Below are positions 34,519-45,179 of a stretch of DNA of 64,000 nt, piece by piece. The stretch lies in the NCBI GenBank assembly GCA_020796225.1, contig CM036756.1, forward strand, positions 46,665,363 through 46,729,362, in the 5' to 3' direction. The notes under the pieces are model-generated. The model was not told the DNA's origin. It was given only the letters and a program-made list of their open reading frames with translations, and searched no databases. Origin of the DNA: Arion vulgaris (taxonomy: Eukaryota > Mollusca > Gastropoda > Stylommatophora > Arionidae). Within the stretch, counting starts at the first letter, position 1. Each line of letters starts with the position of its first letter. The translations under genes and the position numbers were made by a program.

Positions 34519-34598
34519 TCACTCCCACTCTGGAATTTGATCCGCGTATCACGAACTTACTAAGCAAGTGTACTAACCACTACGCTATCACCACTCCA
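34519..34598 (-). repeat. tRNA-like segment, antisense
   Basis: The minus strand reads GGAGTGGTGATAGCGTAGTG, GGTTAGTACACTTGC (A-box) and GCGGATCAAATTCC (B-box). A good SINE head; the T-arm pairing is too weak for a working tRNA. Confidence 0.5.
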
Positions 34599-34754
34599 AT
34601 GTTGAAGTCAGAGTAAGGCGTGTTTGAAGCGCGAGGACACTGGTGATAAAGAAAGCAAACATTCACGCAAAAATCAGTCAGAGGTGCCGTATTAGGTACT
34701 ACAACTACACATGAATTCATAAAGTGCGAATGAAATTCAGTTTTGTAAGTTGAA

Positions 34755-35440
34755 CCCACAATCAGAACTCTTAGCCCTTCTGATGGCAGCACATCACATG
34801 AATAATCTGCAAGCACCTGCAGGCAAGATGGTATTTATTACAGACTCATTGTCAGCTATACAAGCCCTGGAGGCTAAATCCGCTGACAGCACAGTACAAA
34901 ACCTAAAATGAGAACTTGCTCATCTTTCAGAAAAGGCAGAAATTCACTTGCAGTGGAATCCATCTCACTGTGGCATTGCAGACAATGAGAGTGCCGACGT
35001 CTTAGCTAAGGAGGGCAGCGCCAAAGAGCAAATTTACCAATCCCTGTCTTTTCAAGAGGTCAAAACCCTCATACAGAGAAAATCTGCAGTAGACTGGAAG
35101 ACAAACACTGGATATGATTATGGAAAAGACTCCCTCAAAGACCTAAGCTGAACAGACCAGGTCATTATATTTCGACTACGCACCGGACACTGCAGACTCA
35201 ACAAACACTTATATAGACTAGGAATAAGTCAATAAGCTCTCTAGGAATAAGCTCTATGCAAGTGTCAGCAGGCAGAACAGACACCAGAGCATATCCTGCA
35301 AGATTGCCCTCTCATGGGTGAGCTGAGAAGCAATATGTGGCCACACCCAGTTGACCTGAAAACTAAGCTTTGGGAAACCTGACAGACCTGAAGCTAACTG
35401 CCCAGTTTGTGGTCCACAGTAAATTAAGCACATGACCAGA
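34755..35440 (+). pseudogene. LINE-F RNase H and C-terminal region
   Basis: Frames give ELLALLMAAHHM (the RNase H Glu), VFITDSLSAIQALE (TDS, catalytic Asp), LQWNPSHCGIADNESADVLA (conserved His and the last Asp), then IFRLRTGHCRLNKHLYRLG and a cysteine/histidine cluster CKCQQAEQTPEHILQDCP. RNase H removes template RNA during retrotransposition. This domain marks I-type and related LINEs. Stops after LK, KDLS and further on show the copy is dead. The 5' DGS strand of RNase H is not present. Confidence 0.85.
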
Positions 35441-35534
35441 AATCGCTGAAGAAGAAGAACCCATAATTTTTTTTTCTATTTTTGATCGATTCAAAAATTG
35501 AACGTTCCATCTGCTGTACTGCTTCAATTTCCAT

Positions 35535-35551
35535 ATATACAATATATATAA

Positions 35552-35606
<55 letters not shown>

Positions 35607-35622
35607 AGAGAGAGAGAGAGAG
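35535..35622. repeat. (TA)n and (GA)n microsatellite
   Basis: TATA-rich tract of about 65 bp followed by AGAGAGAGAGAGAGAG, immediately upstream of LINE-B reverse transcriptase sequence. Confidence 0.93.
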
Positions 35623-36690
35623 GTGTATAATGAAGATCTATACTCATGCTTTATTGACTACTCAAAGGCATATGTTTGTGTAGAGCATCAGGAATTGTGG
35701 AAGATTATGGGAGAAATGGGATTCCCATTACATTTAATACAGATCATAAAAGAACTTTATAGTGATAAAATGGCGGCTGTAAGAACATATGAAACATCAG
35801 ATTGGTTTGACATAAGGCAGCGAGTCAGACAAGGCTGCATTCTGTCGCCTTGTCTGTTTATCATATATGCAGAAAACATCATGAGAAATGTTACAGAAGA
35901 TAGGGGAAAGAACAATACGATACTTTTATAATCGGAGGAAGAGAAATACATGAGCTACGATACGCTGACGATACAGTGGGATTGAGAAATTATTAGGCGA
36001 AGTGAAAGATAGAAGCGAAAAACAAAATCTATATCTCAATGTGTCAAAAACAAAAATAATGACAACAGATAAAACGTACATGACAAATTATATTTTTAAT
36101 CAACGGAGAGAAAGTAGAAAATATGAACAGTTTTGAATATCTTGGTTCACTGCTAACTCACAGATGGAAATAGGATGAAGGAAATTAAAAGAAAAACAAC
36201 CATGGCTTTACAAAAAAATTAAACAACTAAAAACAGTGTGGAACGGAACTGCTACGAAAACAAAGATCAGAATATTAAGAGCATGCATATTCCCAGTGGC
36301 AACTTATGGGTGTGAAACATGGACATTTAATAGAGCAGTGGAAAAACATAACTTTTGAATATAAGTGTTACAGAAGAGTCCTTCGTATATCTTGAACAGA
36401 AAAGAGAACAAATAGATCTATCCAGAAAGAACTCAAAATCAAAGAAAACTGGCTGCTACAAATAAGAAAGAGAAAATTGAGATATGTTGGACATATAAAA
36501 AGACATGAAGGGCTAGAGAAAACCATCATGGAAGGAAGCATACCAGCAAAGAGAAGAAGAGGAAGATCACGGAGAAGATGGATTAGGATGTAACTGATGG
36601 TTTGCACATGACGGCTGCAGAGGCTGAACATCTGATCTATGAAAGAGAAATTCCGGAGGACTGTTGGGGTGGCAAAGTTCTGCTCAAGAC
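35623..36690 (+). pseudogene. LINE-B reverse transcriptase fragment
   Basis: Starts in palm motif A (CFIDYSKAYVCVEHQELW, with the catalytic Asp), then RQRVRQGCILSPCLFIIYAE (motif B) and LRYADDTVGL (motif C, YADD) near 35955-35985. It continues to the C-terminus with ATYGCETWTFN, YKCYRRVLRIS, GHIKRHEGLEKTIMEGSIP and RRRGRSRRRW. At least five frame changes or stops occur (for example after ILL at 35929 and at 36355). The N-terminal endonuclease is missing. Confidence 0.88.
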
Positions 36691-36769
36691 AAGCCATTTG
36701 ATGATGATATATTTATATAATAAAAAATATATATGACATATTAGTGTAACACATAATTATATAAGCGTT

Positions 36770-36925
36770 CCTCTATTGACTCGGACACACGAGAGATGTT
36801 GGTTCAATCCCATACTCTACGCTTGACACGTTCGGAAAGAAAATGGCACTCCTACCTCATGTCCACTAGGAGCTAGAAATGTGAAGTCACAGCCACTTCA
36901 TACCCTATGGTCTGAAAAGGATACG
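36770..36925 (+). repeat. SINE-D copy
   Basis: CTATTGACTCGGACACACG, B-box-like TGGTTCAATCCCATACTC, CACTAGGAGCTAGAAATG, ACTTCATACCCTATGG and TCTGAAAAGGATACGG. Confidence 0.72.
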
Positions 36926-36959
36926 GGGGCATTTAGTTATTTATGTATATATATATATA

Positions 36960-37215
36960 GAGAGAGAGAGAGAAAATTAAAGAAGATTGTGTGATGAGAA
37001 AGAAAATTGTGCAAAAGGGAAGCATTTCTTATCGCGCAAAGAGACATGTCGATTTCAAATAAACAATTACGGAGAAAAACTTTCCAAGAATTAGAAGAGA
37101 AAGACCAAGGGAGAGATGGAAACAAGTTGTGATTGATGACTTGGACAGGATATCAACAAATGAAGAACATCAGAAAAATATTTAGATGATACAGATGCAT
37201 TCTTACATAGCTTGA
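36960..37215 (+). pseudogene. possible LINE C-terminal scrap
   Basis: One frame contains RRERPRERWKQVVIDDLDR, similar to the basic GRPRERW region near the end of many LINE ORFs. Nothing else is diagnostic, so this is weak. Confidence 0.4.
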
Positions 37216-37249
37216 CTGTGAGAACATTGTATACATGTTTAGCTAATGG

Positions 37250-37460
37250 GTGTTGGAGATGATGATTATGTTTATGAATATGATTATGGCAATGATGATG
37301 ATGATGGGGATGATATTATTTTTAAAATGATGATTATGATGACGATTTTGAAGATGATGATGATATCGTGATGGCAATGATGCCGATGATGATGACAATG
37401 ATGAAGATATGACAATGATGACAATGATGATAATCATGATGAGAATGTTGATGATGATAC
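37250..37460. repeat. imperfect (GAT)n tract
   Basis: GATGATGAT and GACAATGATG-type trinucleotide repeats with frequent interruptions. The isoleucine/histidine-rich reverse ORF over it (37243-37623) is composition-driven. Confidence 0.85.
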
Positions 37461-37647
37461 ATAAGTACATCATACTTAAGTAAAATACAACATTTACTAT
37501 ATCATAAGAATCGTGATACCATGCAAGCTCTACTGGGGAAAAAGTAATCCACAGAACGAAACACACAGTGAAAAATCTAATCAGAAATGCATGAAATGTT
37601 ATTTCTAACCGAGCAAACAACAAGAAAACCTCTTGCCCAGATCACAT

Positions 37648-37742
37648 GCATTAGTACTTCAATCTTATTGTACTTCAATCTTATTGTACTTCAATCTTAT
37701 TGTACTTCAATCTTATTGTACTTCAATCTTATTGTACTTCAA
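37648..37742. repeat. 16-bp minisatellite
   Basis: Six copies of TACTTCAATCTTATTG. Confidence 0.95.
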
Positions 37743-38280
37743 ATGTCATGCACAGAATAGTACCGACAAATAAGAAAATCAACTTTCAATTTGAAGATCT
37801 TTACACCGTCAAATCTGAACAATGCTTAATTTTTTATTAGGTTAACGGAGTGAGATAACGCCATGTCTTCATTTTTCTTTGAAATAAGTACTCACGAGAT
37901 CTAATATTTTTATACTTTTCTCTGACGCCAATCTGGTATCGATCATCTCCCCGTCTGCTGGTTCTGTCAATGATGTGGAAGTCCCATTAATAATTCAAAC
38001 TAACTTAACTAAGGCTGTAGTTCGTCCAGAAATTTAGACAGATTTTTGGTAGCTCGCTTATGACAAGAATTGACGACAGAAATATATTTACTATTGGTTA
38101 TTGAATTCGTAATTGCCTTTCAGAGAGACTCATCAGGCTATTTCTACTCTAGTATATGTTGGTGCATGTTCTTGCTGAGTTTAGGTGATATATAACATGA
38201 CATAGCGTTGCGTAGCGTATAGATATGTTCAATATTCAATGTACATTGAAAAAATGTTTTATTTAGTGGCATACATATTA
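37743..38280. other. unassigned spacer
   Basis: AT-rich, without recognisable gene or repeat. The string GTTAACGGAGTGAGATAACG at 37842 and CTTTCAGAGAGACTCATCAGG at 38116 do not match other parts of the window. Confidence 0.4.
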
Positions 38281-38605
38281 TATGTTATTGTTAGTTATGT
38301 AATTAGTCAATCAGTTAAGTAGCTAGTCTGTTAGCATGTAGTCATTAGCTAGTTAGTCATTTAATAGATAGGTAGTTATTAGATGGTAGTTACATGATGT
38401 AGTCACATAGATAGGTAGTTATTTAGTCATTTAGTTAGTTCTTTCGAAAGTTATTTAGCTAGCTAGTTAGTCGGTTAACTTAGTTAATTAATTAGTTTAT
38501 AAGTTAATTAATTTGTCAGTCAGTTGGTTAGTTAGCTAGTCAATCATTATTGAGTAGCTAACTAACTCACAAACTGACCGATTATGTAGCTAACTAGCTG
38601 AGTTA
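38281..38605. repeat. degenerate (TAGT)n tract
   Basis: GTTAGT/TAGTTA/CTAGCTAG-type tetranucleotides with much drift, and an inverted TAACTAACT section at the right end (38560-38600). Low-complexity sequence. The following 360 bp (38606-38964) shows no feature. Confidence 0.75.
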
Positions 38606-38964
38606 GCTAGATAGTAGTGCTTATGAGTATCGAGCATCTTTGACATCATCTGCTACTATTCTTCATCATGTATTACTTAGCTTCCCCACTTATCTCTTCC
38701 TATGTGTGATCCCAGTCAAGCTCGTATCTGGTTATGTTATTCGTTTGTTTTCTGAGAGAGTGTCAGTCCATCCTCTCGTTATCACTTTAGCATCTAACTG
38801 TGTAGTTTTCTGACTTTCTGTTTTCACAAATATGGTCTCTGATGTAAAATGGCTGAGCTTTGTGTTCGAAGGTCGTGACTTCGATAATGTTGCCTGTACG
38901 TGAAGACATATTTATGTTGCTAAACTAAGCATAAGTATTTGATTGTCTTTTATGGCAACAATGA

Positions 38965-39200
38965 GGTCTCTGGGACGAAGAGGTTTATATTTTTGCCTGT
39001 TGTGCAGAAGGTTGTGAGTTCGAGTCTGTGCAGTTTAATCATGAGATAACTAGGATTGTTGCTGGAGCTAAGGAGCTCGTTATTTGTGCAACACTATCGG
39101 CATATTTCTTGCTATTTCTGCCGAAAGGGACGGAACCATGTTGTGGAAACCAGGTGCAATGAAACCAGGTGTAATGAAACCATGTGCAATGAAGCCTTTA
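38965..39200 (+). repeat. SINE-C copy
   Basis: GAGGTCTCTGGGACGAAGAG (A-box region), AAGGTTGTGAGTTCGAGTC (B-box), GGATTGTTGCTGGAGCTAAG, TTTGTGCAACACTATC and TTTCTGCCGAAAGGGACGG. The tail carries three copies of a GAAACCA-GTGCAAT motif. Confidence 0.75.
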
Positions 39201-39335
39201 GACTTTTAGATTTGTTTGTCTTCTAGTACCTTACACTCAGCCATCCAATGCATATAATTGAGTTTTTCTTGAGGAACGTTCGAATGGTTTAATTACACAG
39301 TTTCTCATAGCAAGTTACTTCAACTCTCGATTGAA

Positions 39336-39515
39336 CTACATTTCTGAAAATAGACAGGACATCGCTTTAAGGCAGGCTGTTCTAAGCTCTATCCTGTGTA
39401 TTTCGAATGATGGCGGATGAGCTAGATTTGCATACATACCTGACGGTGTCATCAGTCTGATACTCATTTCCACTGTCGACTCTTGTTTATGTTCGATGGA
39501 ATGTCTACGGTGCGC
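39336..39515 (+). pseudogene. LINE-E endonuclease fragment
   Basis: Matches the endonuclease frame at 63490-63665: AATAGACAGGACATCGCTTT, GACGGTGTCATCAGTCTGAT, CTCGATGGAATGTC-like sequence. The peptide pieces are ENRQDIAL and DGVISLILIST. It is degenerate with stops, and is joined directly to antisense LINE-A at about 39515. Confidence 0.72.
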
Positions 39516-39686
39516 AAGAAAACTATATCTCCTATGCTGCTCTCTTTGACAAGGTCTGATCTTCTTTCCACCATATCTCAATAACAGTGTCTTTGAGGTG
39601 TACTGTCTGTTGGTAATCTGGTTATGTGGCTGAACCATTTAATTTGTTCTGTTTTGAAGTCTTCAGTATTTATGTTGTACTCACTA
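39515..39686 (-). pseudogene. LINE-A fragment, antisense, left of mariner insertion
   Basis: The minus strand matches LINE-A C-terminal sequence (AAATGGTTCAGCCACATAAC, AGATTACCAACAGACAG). The same LINE copy resumes at 41685 on the other side of the inserted DNA transposon, as shown by colinearity with 2150-2430 and with 60033-60275. Confidence 0.78.
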
Positions 39687-41684
39687 TAGTGCGTTTCAAA
39701 ACGTTCGGTCAACGATTGACCTCAAATATCTCCATATTCATTGCATGGATGAACGTGATTTTTGCATGTGGTGTTGTATTTCCGATGTCCCAACGATTTT
39801 CTAAAATTCAATGTTGCAGGTAGTGTACTTTTCTTGCAACGGCGAATTCCTTTGATCTTTTCAAACCTAGTAATTATTTGGTGCTGGAAGAAAATAATTT
39901 ACCGTAAATTTTTTTAAATCACATATTTTCGGCATAGGCGTATATACAATTCGAATTTTGGAGGGTGAGATAACTCATATTATATAAATCATATAAAGTG
40001 TTTACTCACTTATTCTGAGTCCGATGAGTCTAACATATTGATGACTATTCTTGGCTGCACGAACGACAGTCCATCTTTGTCCCAGTAGTCATTTTCCTCC
40101 TTTAAGACATGGTCTTCGCATTTACAACAATAATCTCTGTCTATCTTCGACAGGGCGGCATATGTTAGTTCTTTCAGATTGCTTAGCTTGAAAGTTTTAT
40201 TTTCAGCTGCTACTAGTCCTTTAACTTTGGCCCAAATGAGTTCAATTGGGTTTAAGTGTGAATGATAAGGTGGTAGTCTCAAACACACATGACCATACTG
40301 TTGAATCAACTTGTCTGTTTGGAATACCCTGGTCTTCTGTGATGTTTTAACAATAGATAGTAATTCAGGCTTCAAAACCCCTCGTTAAATGGAATGTTCT
40401 CCTTTCTGAGCCAAAGTTTTATAGCATCTTTTGTACTCAAAGATGTCGGGATTTTGTCTTCTTCTGACACAGTGTTGTGGTATGATGCGTTGTCCATTAT
40501 CACACATGATGGTCTGTCTAGGAACGGAAGAAGAGTATGTTCAATCCAATCTCTAAATATGTTACCGTTCATCTCGGTATGATAGTCCCTGTTGTCCGTA
40601 TAATTGGAAGTGAAAATAAGTTCAGCATCTTTAACCAATCCATTTTGGCATGTGCCATTATCAGACGTTGTCCTTTTCCACTAGGTACATATCGTTTAAT
40701 TGTTCCATCGGATAACTGCCACTCCTTTTCATTAGTGTGGTGAGCATTGATCCAGGTTTCATCCACATACACAATATCGTAAAATTGATTACGCATTTCC
40801 CGTACTTCACGTAAATATTTACTTCTCAGACGTACTAAATGCGGCTTCTCGCAGATGACATTTCTCCCATTAGCGTACTTCCTAAAAGTAAAGCCGATGC
40901 TTCTAACAGTTCTACATAACGTTGATTTCGATACATCAATGTCATTGTGTATTCTTAACCTAATCTTCAACTTTCTTAGTGTCACAGTTTCTTTGGAATC
41001 GAACATTCTGCAAATTTCTCTTCTAATCACATCCCTGTCAAAATTGTCTACTACTTTCTTTCTGAATTGAGTCAAAGTATTGACTGTACTGACAGCTTCA
41101 TTAACATTGAGTAATTTATGTAGATATATTTTACTTAATCCCAAAGCATGCATAGTTCTCTGTTCAGGATTTGATATACTACGATACAGTTTTCCACGAT
41201 TAGATTCTCTGATAAAATATGTATACATTTTCACAGCCACTCCTATGCAGTGTAAGAAACTTGATTTTCATACCCATTGTATAACAAATCTAGAATACTA
41301 AACGTTTTGTAATACACCTATGCTCTGAAAACACAAACGGTAAATTGTAACTAAACACACCGGAAGGATCATTATACATTTTTTAAAGTGCGATAAAGCG
41401 ATTAAAATCGGAAAACCACGTGAAAAACGTGCAAATCGTGGAACTTGCAACATCTCACAAATATGAAGGGGTAATACTTCTCATTATATGGTTGGCTAAG
41501 GAGATGGTCACTTTTATATACTTTACATAAAGAAAATTTTAAACCATACGTTTGTTATTGAGTAAAAAATATCAACCTCGGTACATTACGATCATTAGAT
41601 CATATGCAAAGTTACAACTATTACGGTCAAGCGGTTGCAGAGATATTAACTTTTCCCCGAGGAAAATCATTTTGAAACACACTA
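39687..41684 (-). mobile_element. Tc1/mariner-superfamily transposon with long D-E spacing
   Basis: 1998 bp bounded by 17-bp inverted repeats TAGTGCGTTTCAAAACG (39687-39703) and CATTTTGAAACACACTA (41668-41684), 15 of 17 matching, with TA on each side (39685-39686 and 41685-41686), the duplication typical of this superfamily. It sits in antisense LINE-A, for which 2150-2430 is an uninterrupted relative. The transposase gene is on the minus strand inside. Confidence 0.88.
40010..41240 (-). pseudogene. mariner-superfamily transposase, two frameshifts
   Basis: DDE transposase that would cut and paste the flanking element. It starts MAVKMYTYF at 41240. The N-terminal half has a helix-turn-helix-like region (SKSTLCRTVRSIGFTFRKY). 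Catalytic residues are all present: YVDETWI (first Asp), CVIMDNASYH (second Asp) and HLNPIELIW (Glu). The second Asp and the Glu are about 83 residues apart, far more than the 34-44 of classic Tc1/mariner. Single-base shifts near 40638 and near 40375 (a GGGG run) break the frame. It ends INMLDSSDSE and a stop. I recall a DD82E group ('Sailor') in this superfamily, and this could be a member. Confidence 0.85.
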
Positions 41685-41990
41685 TAGTTCCCTGGTGTTT
41701 TCATTCCTAACCCTGTCTTTTAAAAAATATTTCCGTAACTCTGCATAGACACTTCATCTCTGTTGTGTCTCGTTTTCTTCTGTTGTTTGATGTCAATGCC
41801 CAGGTTTGGCACAAATAGTATAACGTCAGGAGAAAGATCTTGGGATAAATGTTGTGCTATATAGTTCTCCTTGTATGCTTATTGACAAGCATTGTTGTTC
41901 AGCATTGGTGCCATCTTCACAATAAATTGATTTGCTTTGTTACATCTGTTTTCCACTTTTGATAAGTCAAGTACATCCAAGGTAGTTGAA
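41685..41990 (-). pseudogene. LINE-A fragment, antisense, right of mariner insertion
   Basis: Continues the LINE-A copy. On the minus strand it contains TTTGTGCCAAACCTGGGCAT, CAGAGATGAAGTGTCTATGC and AGATGTAACAAAGCAAATC, matching 59930-60130. Decayed and without an open frame. The next 140 bp to 42130 is unassigned. Confidence 0.75.
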
Positions 41991-42135
41991 GCTATATACT
42001 TTTTTTTCTTAATGTTTATACTTCATTTTGATCCTTGTTAGTTTTTCTTCTTTGCATATTGTTATGCTTTATGTTTTCTTTATGTTGATTGTCATATTAT
42101 GATTATTATAGACTTGCTGTAATCTATTCAAAATA

Positions 42136-42238
42136 GGGGGAAGACTGCAGTAAAACGTGGTAAATAGTGAAACATGTACAAACAAAGTACTATAGTTTTA
42201 CAAAATACATAAACAGTGACGATAAACAGCAACGTTTT
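42136..42238 (-). repeat. Penelope-like terminal fragment, truncated at the hammerhead core
   Basis: The minus strand reads AAAACGTTGCTGTTTATCG, TCACTGTTTATGTATTTTG, AAAACTATAGTACTTTG, ending GTTTTACTGCAGTCTTCCCC. It matches 53207-53306 but starts inside the GAAAC box, so the ribozyme-like half is missing. Confidence 0.68.
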
Positions 42239-42254
42239 GAATGTGTTTGCTTAC

Positions 42255-42355
42255 TGGTCTGTAGACGCATAACTGGGACAACGTACAATCACATACAAAT
42301 CACAAAGATTGGTTTAACACATGATTGATATGTACCGTACGAAGAAGAAGAAGTA
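42255..42355 (+). repeat. GAA-tailed short retroelement, 3' part
   Basis: CAACGTACAATCACATAC, AATCACAAAGATTGGTT, then GATTGATATGTACCGTACG and GAAGAAGAAGAAG. The 5' block is absent. No array follows this copy. Confidence 0.65.
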
Positions 42356-42501
42356 GGTGTCCTTGTGAGGTGACACAATAATGCCTGGTAGTCTGACAAC
42401 AAGAAGCTTGTTTGCGGTGTTATGCATTACTACATCTTCTCTAGTATGCCGCTCTTTATGGTTGTAGTAATTTCTTATTCATTTATTGTATTATATATGC
42501 T

Positions 42502-42612
42502 CTTGAAAAGAAATCCTATATTGTGCCAATGATGTAATACTCTGCAGTTTCTCTTATTGAAAAGAAATCCTATATTGTGCCAATGATGTAATACTCTGCA
42601 GTTTCTCTTATT
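42502..42612. repeat. 54-bp tandem duplication
   Basis: Two identical copies of a 54-bp segment containing GAAAAGAAATCCTATATTG, GCCAATGATGTAATACTC and TGCAGTTTCTCTTATT. Confidence 0.92.
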
Positions 42613-42825
42613 GTTTCTAGAATAATGACTATAGTCTATAATTAACATAAATATGCGAGTGTGCACAATTGATTTAACAGCGGTATTAATTGTTTATTTT
42701 ATTTTGCAGGTTGTTTCGGATTAGGAAAGAACAAAACATAGAATGTACTTCAGCCAAGGACACTTTTTACAGACATTCAGAATGATGATACAATTGTTAA
42801 TATTCAATTCAACAAGTAAATAATT

Positions 42826-42970
42826 GTTCGCTATCGACTTTGACACAAGAGTTTTCAGTCCCTCACTCGACGTTTCACACGTGAGGAAAGGAATTAGCCC
42901 TACTTTCTCCTACACACTAGGTTTTATAGATGGGAAATGACTGGCACTTCCTACCGTAAGGTCTGAAAAG
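42826..42970 (+). repeat. SINE-D copy
   Basis: CGCTATCGACTTTGACAC, TTTCAGTCCCTCACTCGACG, CACACTAGGTTTTATAGATG, ACTGGCACTTCCTACCG and GTCTGAAAAGGTTACGAG. Confidence 0.7.
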
Positions 42971-43139
42971 GTTACGAGATATTTAAAAAAAGAGACTACG
43001 CATATTTTAGTTTCTAAATCTGTCAGTGTTATTTAGACGATATAGATTAATTAGGATCTTGTTTGAAATATGTAGTCAATGTTTATATAGAGACTACACC
43101 ATATTATACAATGTTATGGTAAAATTAAGTTGGGCATAG

Positions 43140-43380
43140 CTGTCGACAACTGGGAGAATGTTGCTCATGACAGTTCAGCCTGCGAACACTTCTTCGACAC
43201 GGTTCTTCGGCCTGCAAGGCAGGTAGAACTGCACGGATGGAACAAAAACGTCAAAATAGAAAGGCAGTAAAACTCCCCACAAGTGCAAGTATACCTTGCC
43301 CACACTATACAAGAACATTTCAAGCCCGTATCGGGCTCACTAGTCATCTACGCACACACAGACAAGCATAACGCAACTAC
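43140..43380 (+). pseudogene. LINE-G C-terminus with CCHH zinc-finger motif
   Basis: Frames give NWENVAHDSSACEHFFD and, after a shift, PCPHYTRTFQARIGLTSH followed by LRTHRQ. The second finger Cys has become Tyr. A terminal C2H2-like finger with F.ARIGL.SHLRTH is a familiar ending of some LINE ORF2 proteins. The copy is dead. Confidence 0.68.
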
Positions 43381-43497
43381 ATTTCCTTGGATGAAAACTG
43401 TGGTCATCATCACCAGTGATGGACGAGCATCATGAAAATTAAGTTATCGTTAACTTTCATGAAATAGGTCAGATCTATTTTCTTACCACTTATATGT

Positions 43498-43765
43498 TAC
43501 CGGTGCTCGTAAAGGGAGCAGAGAATATCAAAACTCCGACCTACGAGGCATGTCGTAAAAGGCGTCTAAGGTAGGGATCTAGGGAAGATATCCTAGTAAA
43601 TAAAAGCATCGCAGAAATCGGATGTGCTGGCCTACTTGTAGGTGCATAAATGACACAACGTACAATCGCTCTCAATCTCAGATAACATACAAATAACACA
43701 GATTGGTTAACAAGTGGGTCGATATGGAGCGTTCGAAGAAGTAGAAGAAGAAGAAGTTTGTTGTA
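43498..43765 (+). repeat. GAA-tailed short retroelement
   Basis: The conserved block at 43535-43571 has CGACCTACGAGGCATGTCG and AAAAGGCGTCTAAGG, then GATGTGCTGGCCTACTTG, GGTCGATATGGAGCGTTCG and GAAGAAGTAGAAGAAGAAG. This is the most complete copy of the family. Confidence 0.75.
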
Positions 43766-43804
43766 TAACAACAATATTTGTTTCAATAATAAGAAACTCC
43801 AAGT

Positions 43805-44252
43805 TTTATTGTTTTGAAACTAAATTACGAATTTTCAATTTCATTGTTGTCTCAATCCTAACATATGCCAGCTAGAGTTGGAAAACCACTAAAGATACTG
43901 AAATTAAGTTGGATGCATTTGTAAATAGATGTCTGCGAAAAATAATGAATATAAAATATGACGAATTCAGGAGAGGTGATGAAATCAGAGAAATGTCTTG
44001 TCAACCACTAATAAAAACTGTTATAAGAAAGAAAAGATAAATATATGTTGTGCATACTCTGAGAAGAAATTATCAAAGAATCACAAAGTGCGAATGAAAG
44101 TGGAGACAGGAGGTTAAATAAAGACGCCATAATTACCCTGAAATAAACTTAACTAAGACAGGAGAGAAATATGAGACTCAATTCCATAGTCGAGATTTGA
44201 GCGAGTTGTCCACGATAGTGCAATACAAAGAAGACATTTCTTGCAGACCATA
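43805..44252 (+). pseudogene. RTE-type LINE 3' fragment
   Basis: Colinear with 12110-12550: AAACTAAATTACGAATTTTC, TCAATCCTAACATATGCCAG, AATAATGAATATAAAATATG, GAAATCAGAGAAATGTCTTG and GAGCGAGTTGTCCACGATAG. Heavily decayed. Its terminal TATGTAACATATAACTGTAC is the first unit of the 25-bp array that follows. Confidence 0.85.
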
Positions 44253-44905
44253 TGTAACATATAACTGTACGACCATATGTAACATATAACTGTACGACCA
44301 TATGTAACATATAACTGTACGACCATATGTAACATATAACTGTACGACAATATGTAACATATAATTGTACGACCATATGTAACATATAACTGTACGACCA
44401 TATGTAACATATAACTGTACGACCACATGTAACATATAACTGTACGACCATATGTAACATATAACTGTACGACCAATGACATATAAATGTGACCAATGAA
44501 AATATAACTGTACGACCATATGTAACATATAACTGTACGACCATATGTAACATATAACTGTACGACCACATGTAACATATAACTGTACGACCATATGTAA
44601 CATATAACTGTACGACCATATGTAACATATAACTGTACGACCATATGTAACATATAACTGTACGACCATATGTAACATATAACTGTACGACCATATGTAA
44701 CATATAACTGTACGACCATATGTAACATATAACTGTACGACCATATGTAACATATAACTGTACGACCATATGTAACATATAACTGTACGACCATATGTAA
44801 CATATAACTGTACGACCATATGTAACATATAACTGTACGACCATATGTAACATATAACTGTACGACCATATGTAACATATAACTGTACGACCATATGTAA
44901 CTATA
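44253..44905. repeat. 25-bp minisatellite made from the RTE 3' end
   Basis: About 26 copies of a 25-bp unit, CATATGTAACATATAACTG plus TACGAC. The canonical RTE 3' end at 12548-12567 and 15376-15395 reads CTATGTAACGTATAACGG then TACGAG, so the unit is that terminus with few changes. One damaged unit lies at 44474-44510. The 234-241-residue reverse ORFs (VVQLYVTYGRTVICYIWSYS) occur in all three frames because 25 is not a multiple of 3 and the unit lacks stops. They are not genes. Confidence 0.95.
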
Positions 44906-45179
44906 ATGAAGAATTGATGAATTAATTAATCATTGTTCTATGCCGTATATGTAAACAAGTTAACTATATAAATATATATATGAAAATATATCAACAAAAC
45001 TAAATTTGAACTAAATAGTACTAACTTTCGAAATGAGAAGAATTAATCAGAGAAGTAAAGGGTAATATAGAAGTAATACAAAGAAATCTGCTTCAGTTCC
45101 TTTTGCGTATTCACTTTTTATCATTACAGATGGTCAATTTGCACATGTGTAAGAGCGAAGATTTCTGAGTTTAAGCTTT

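Noticed and set aside
37243..37623. 126-residue reverse ORF with a hydrophobic, histidine-rich composition
   Set aside because: Most of it covers the imperfect (GAT)n tract, and its composition follows from the repeat.
44149..44894. Three overlapping reverse ORFs of 234-241 residues
   Set aside because: They are three-frame translations of a stop-free 25-bp repeat, so the same peptide appears in each frame. No protein is implied.
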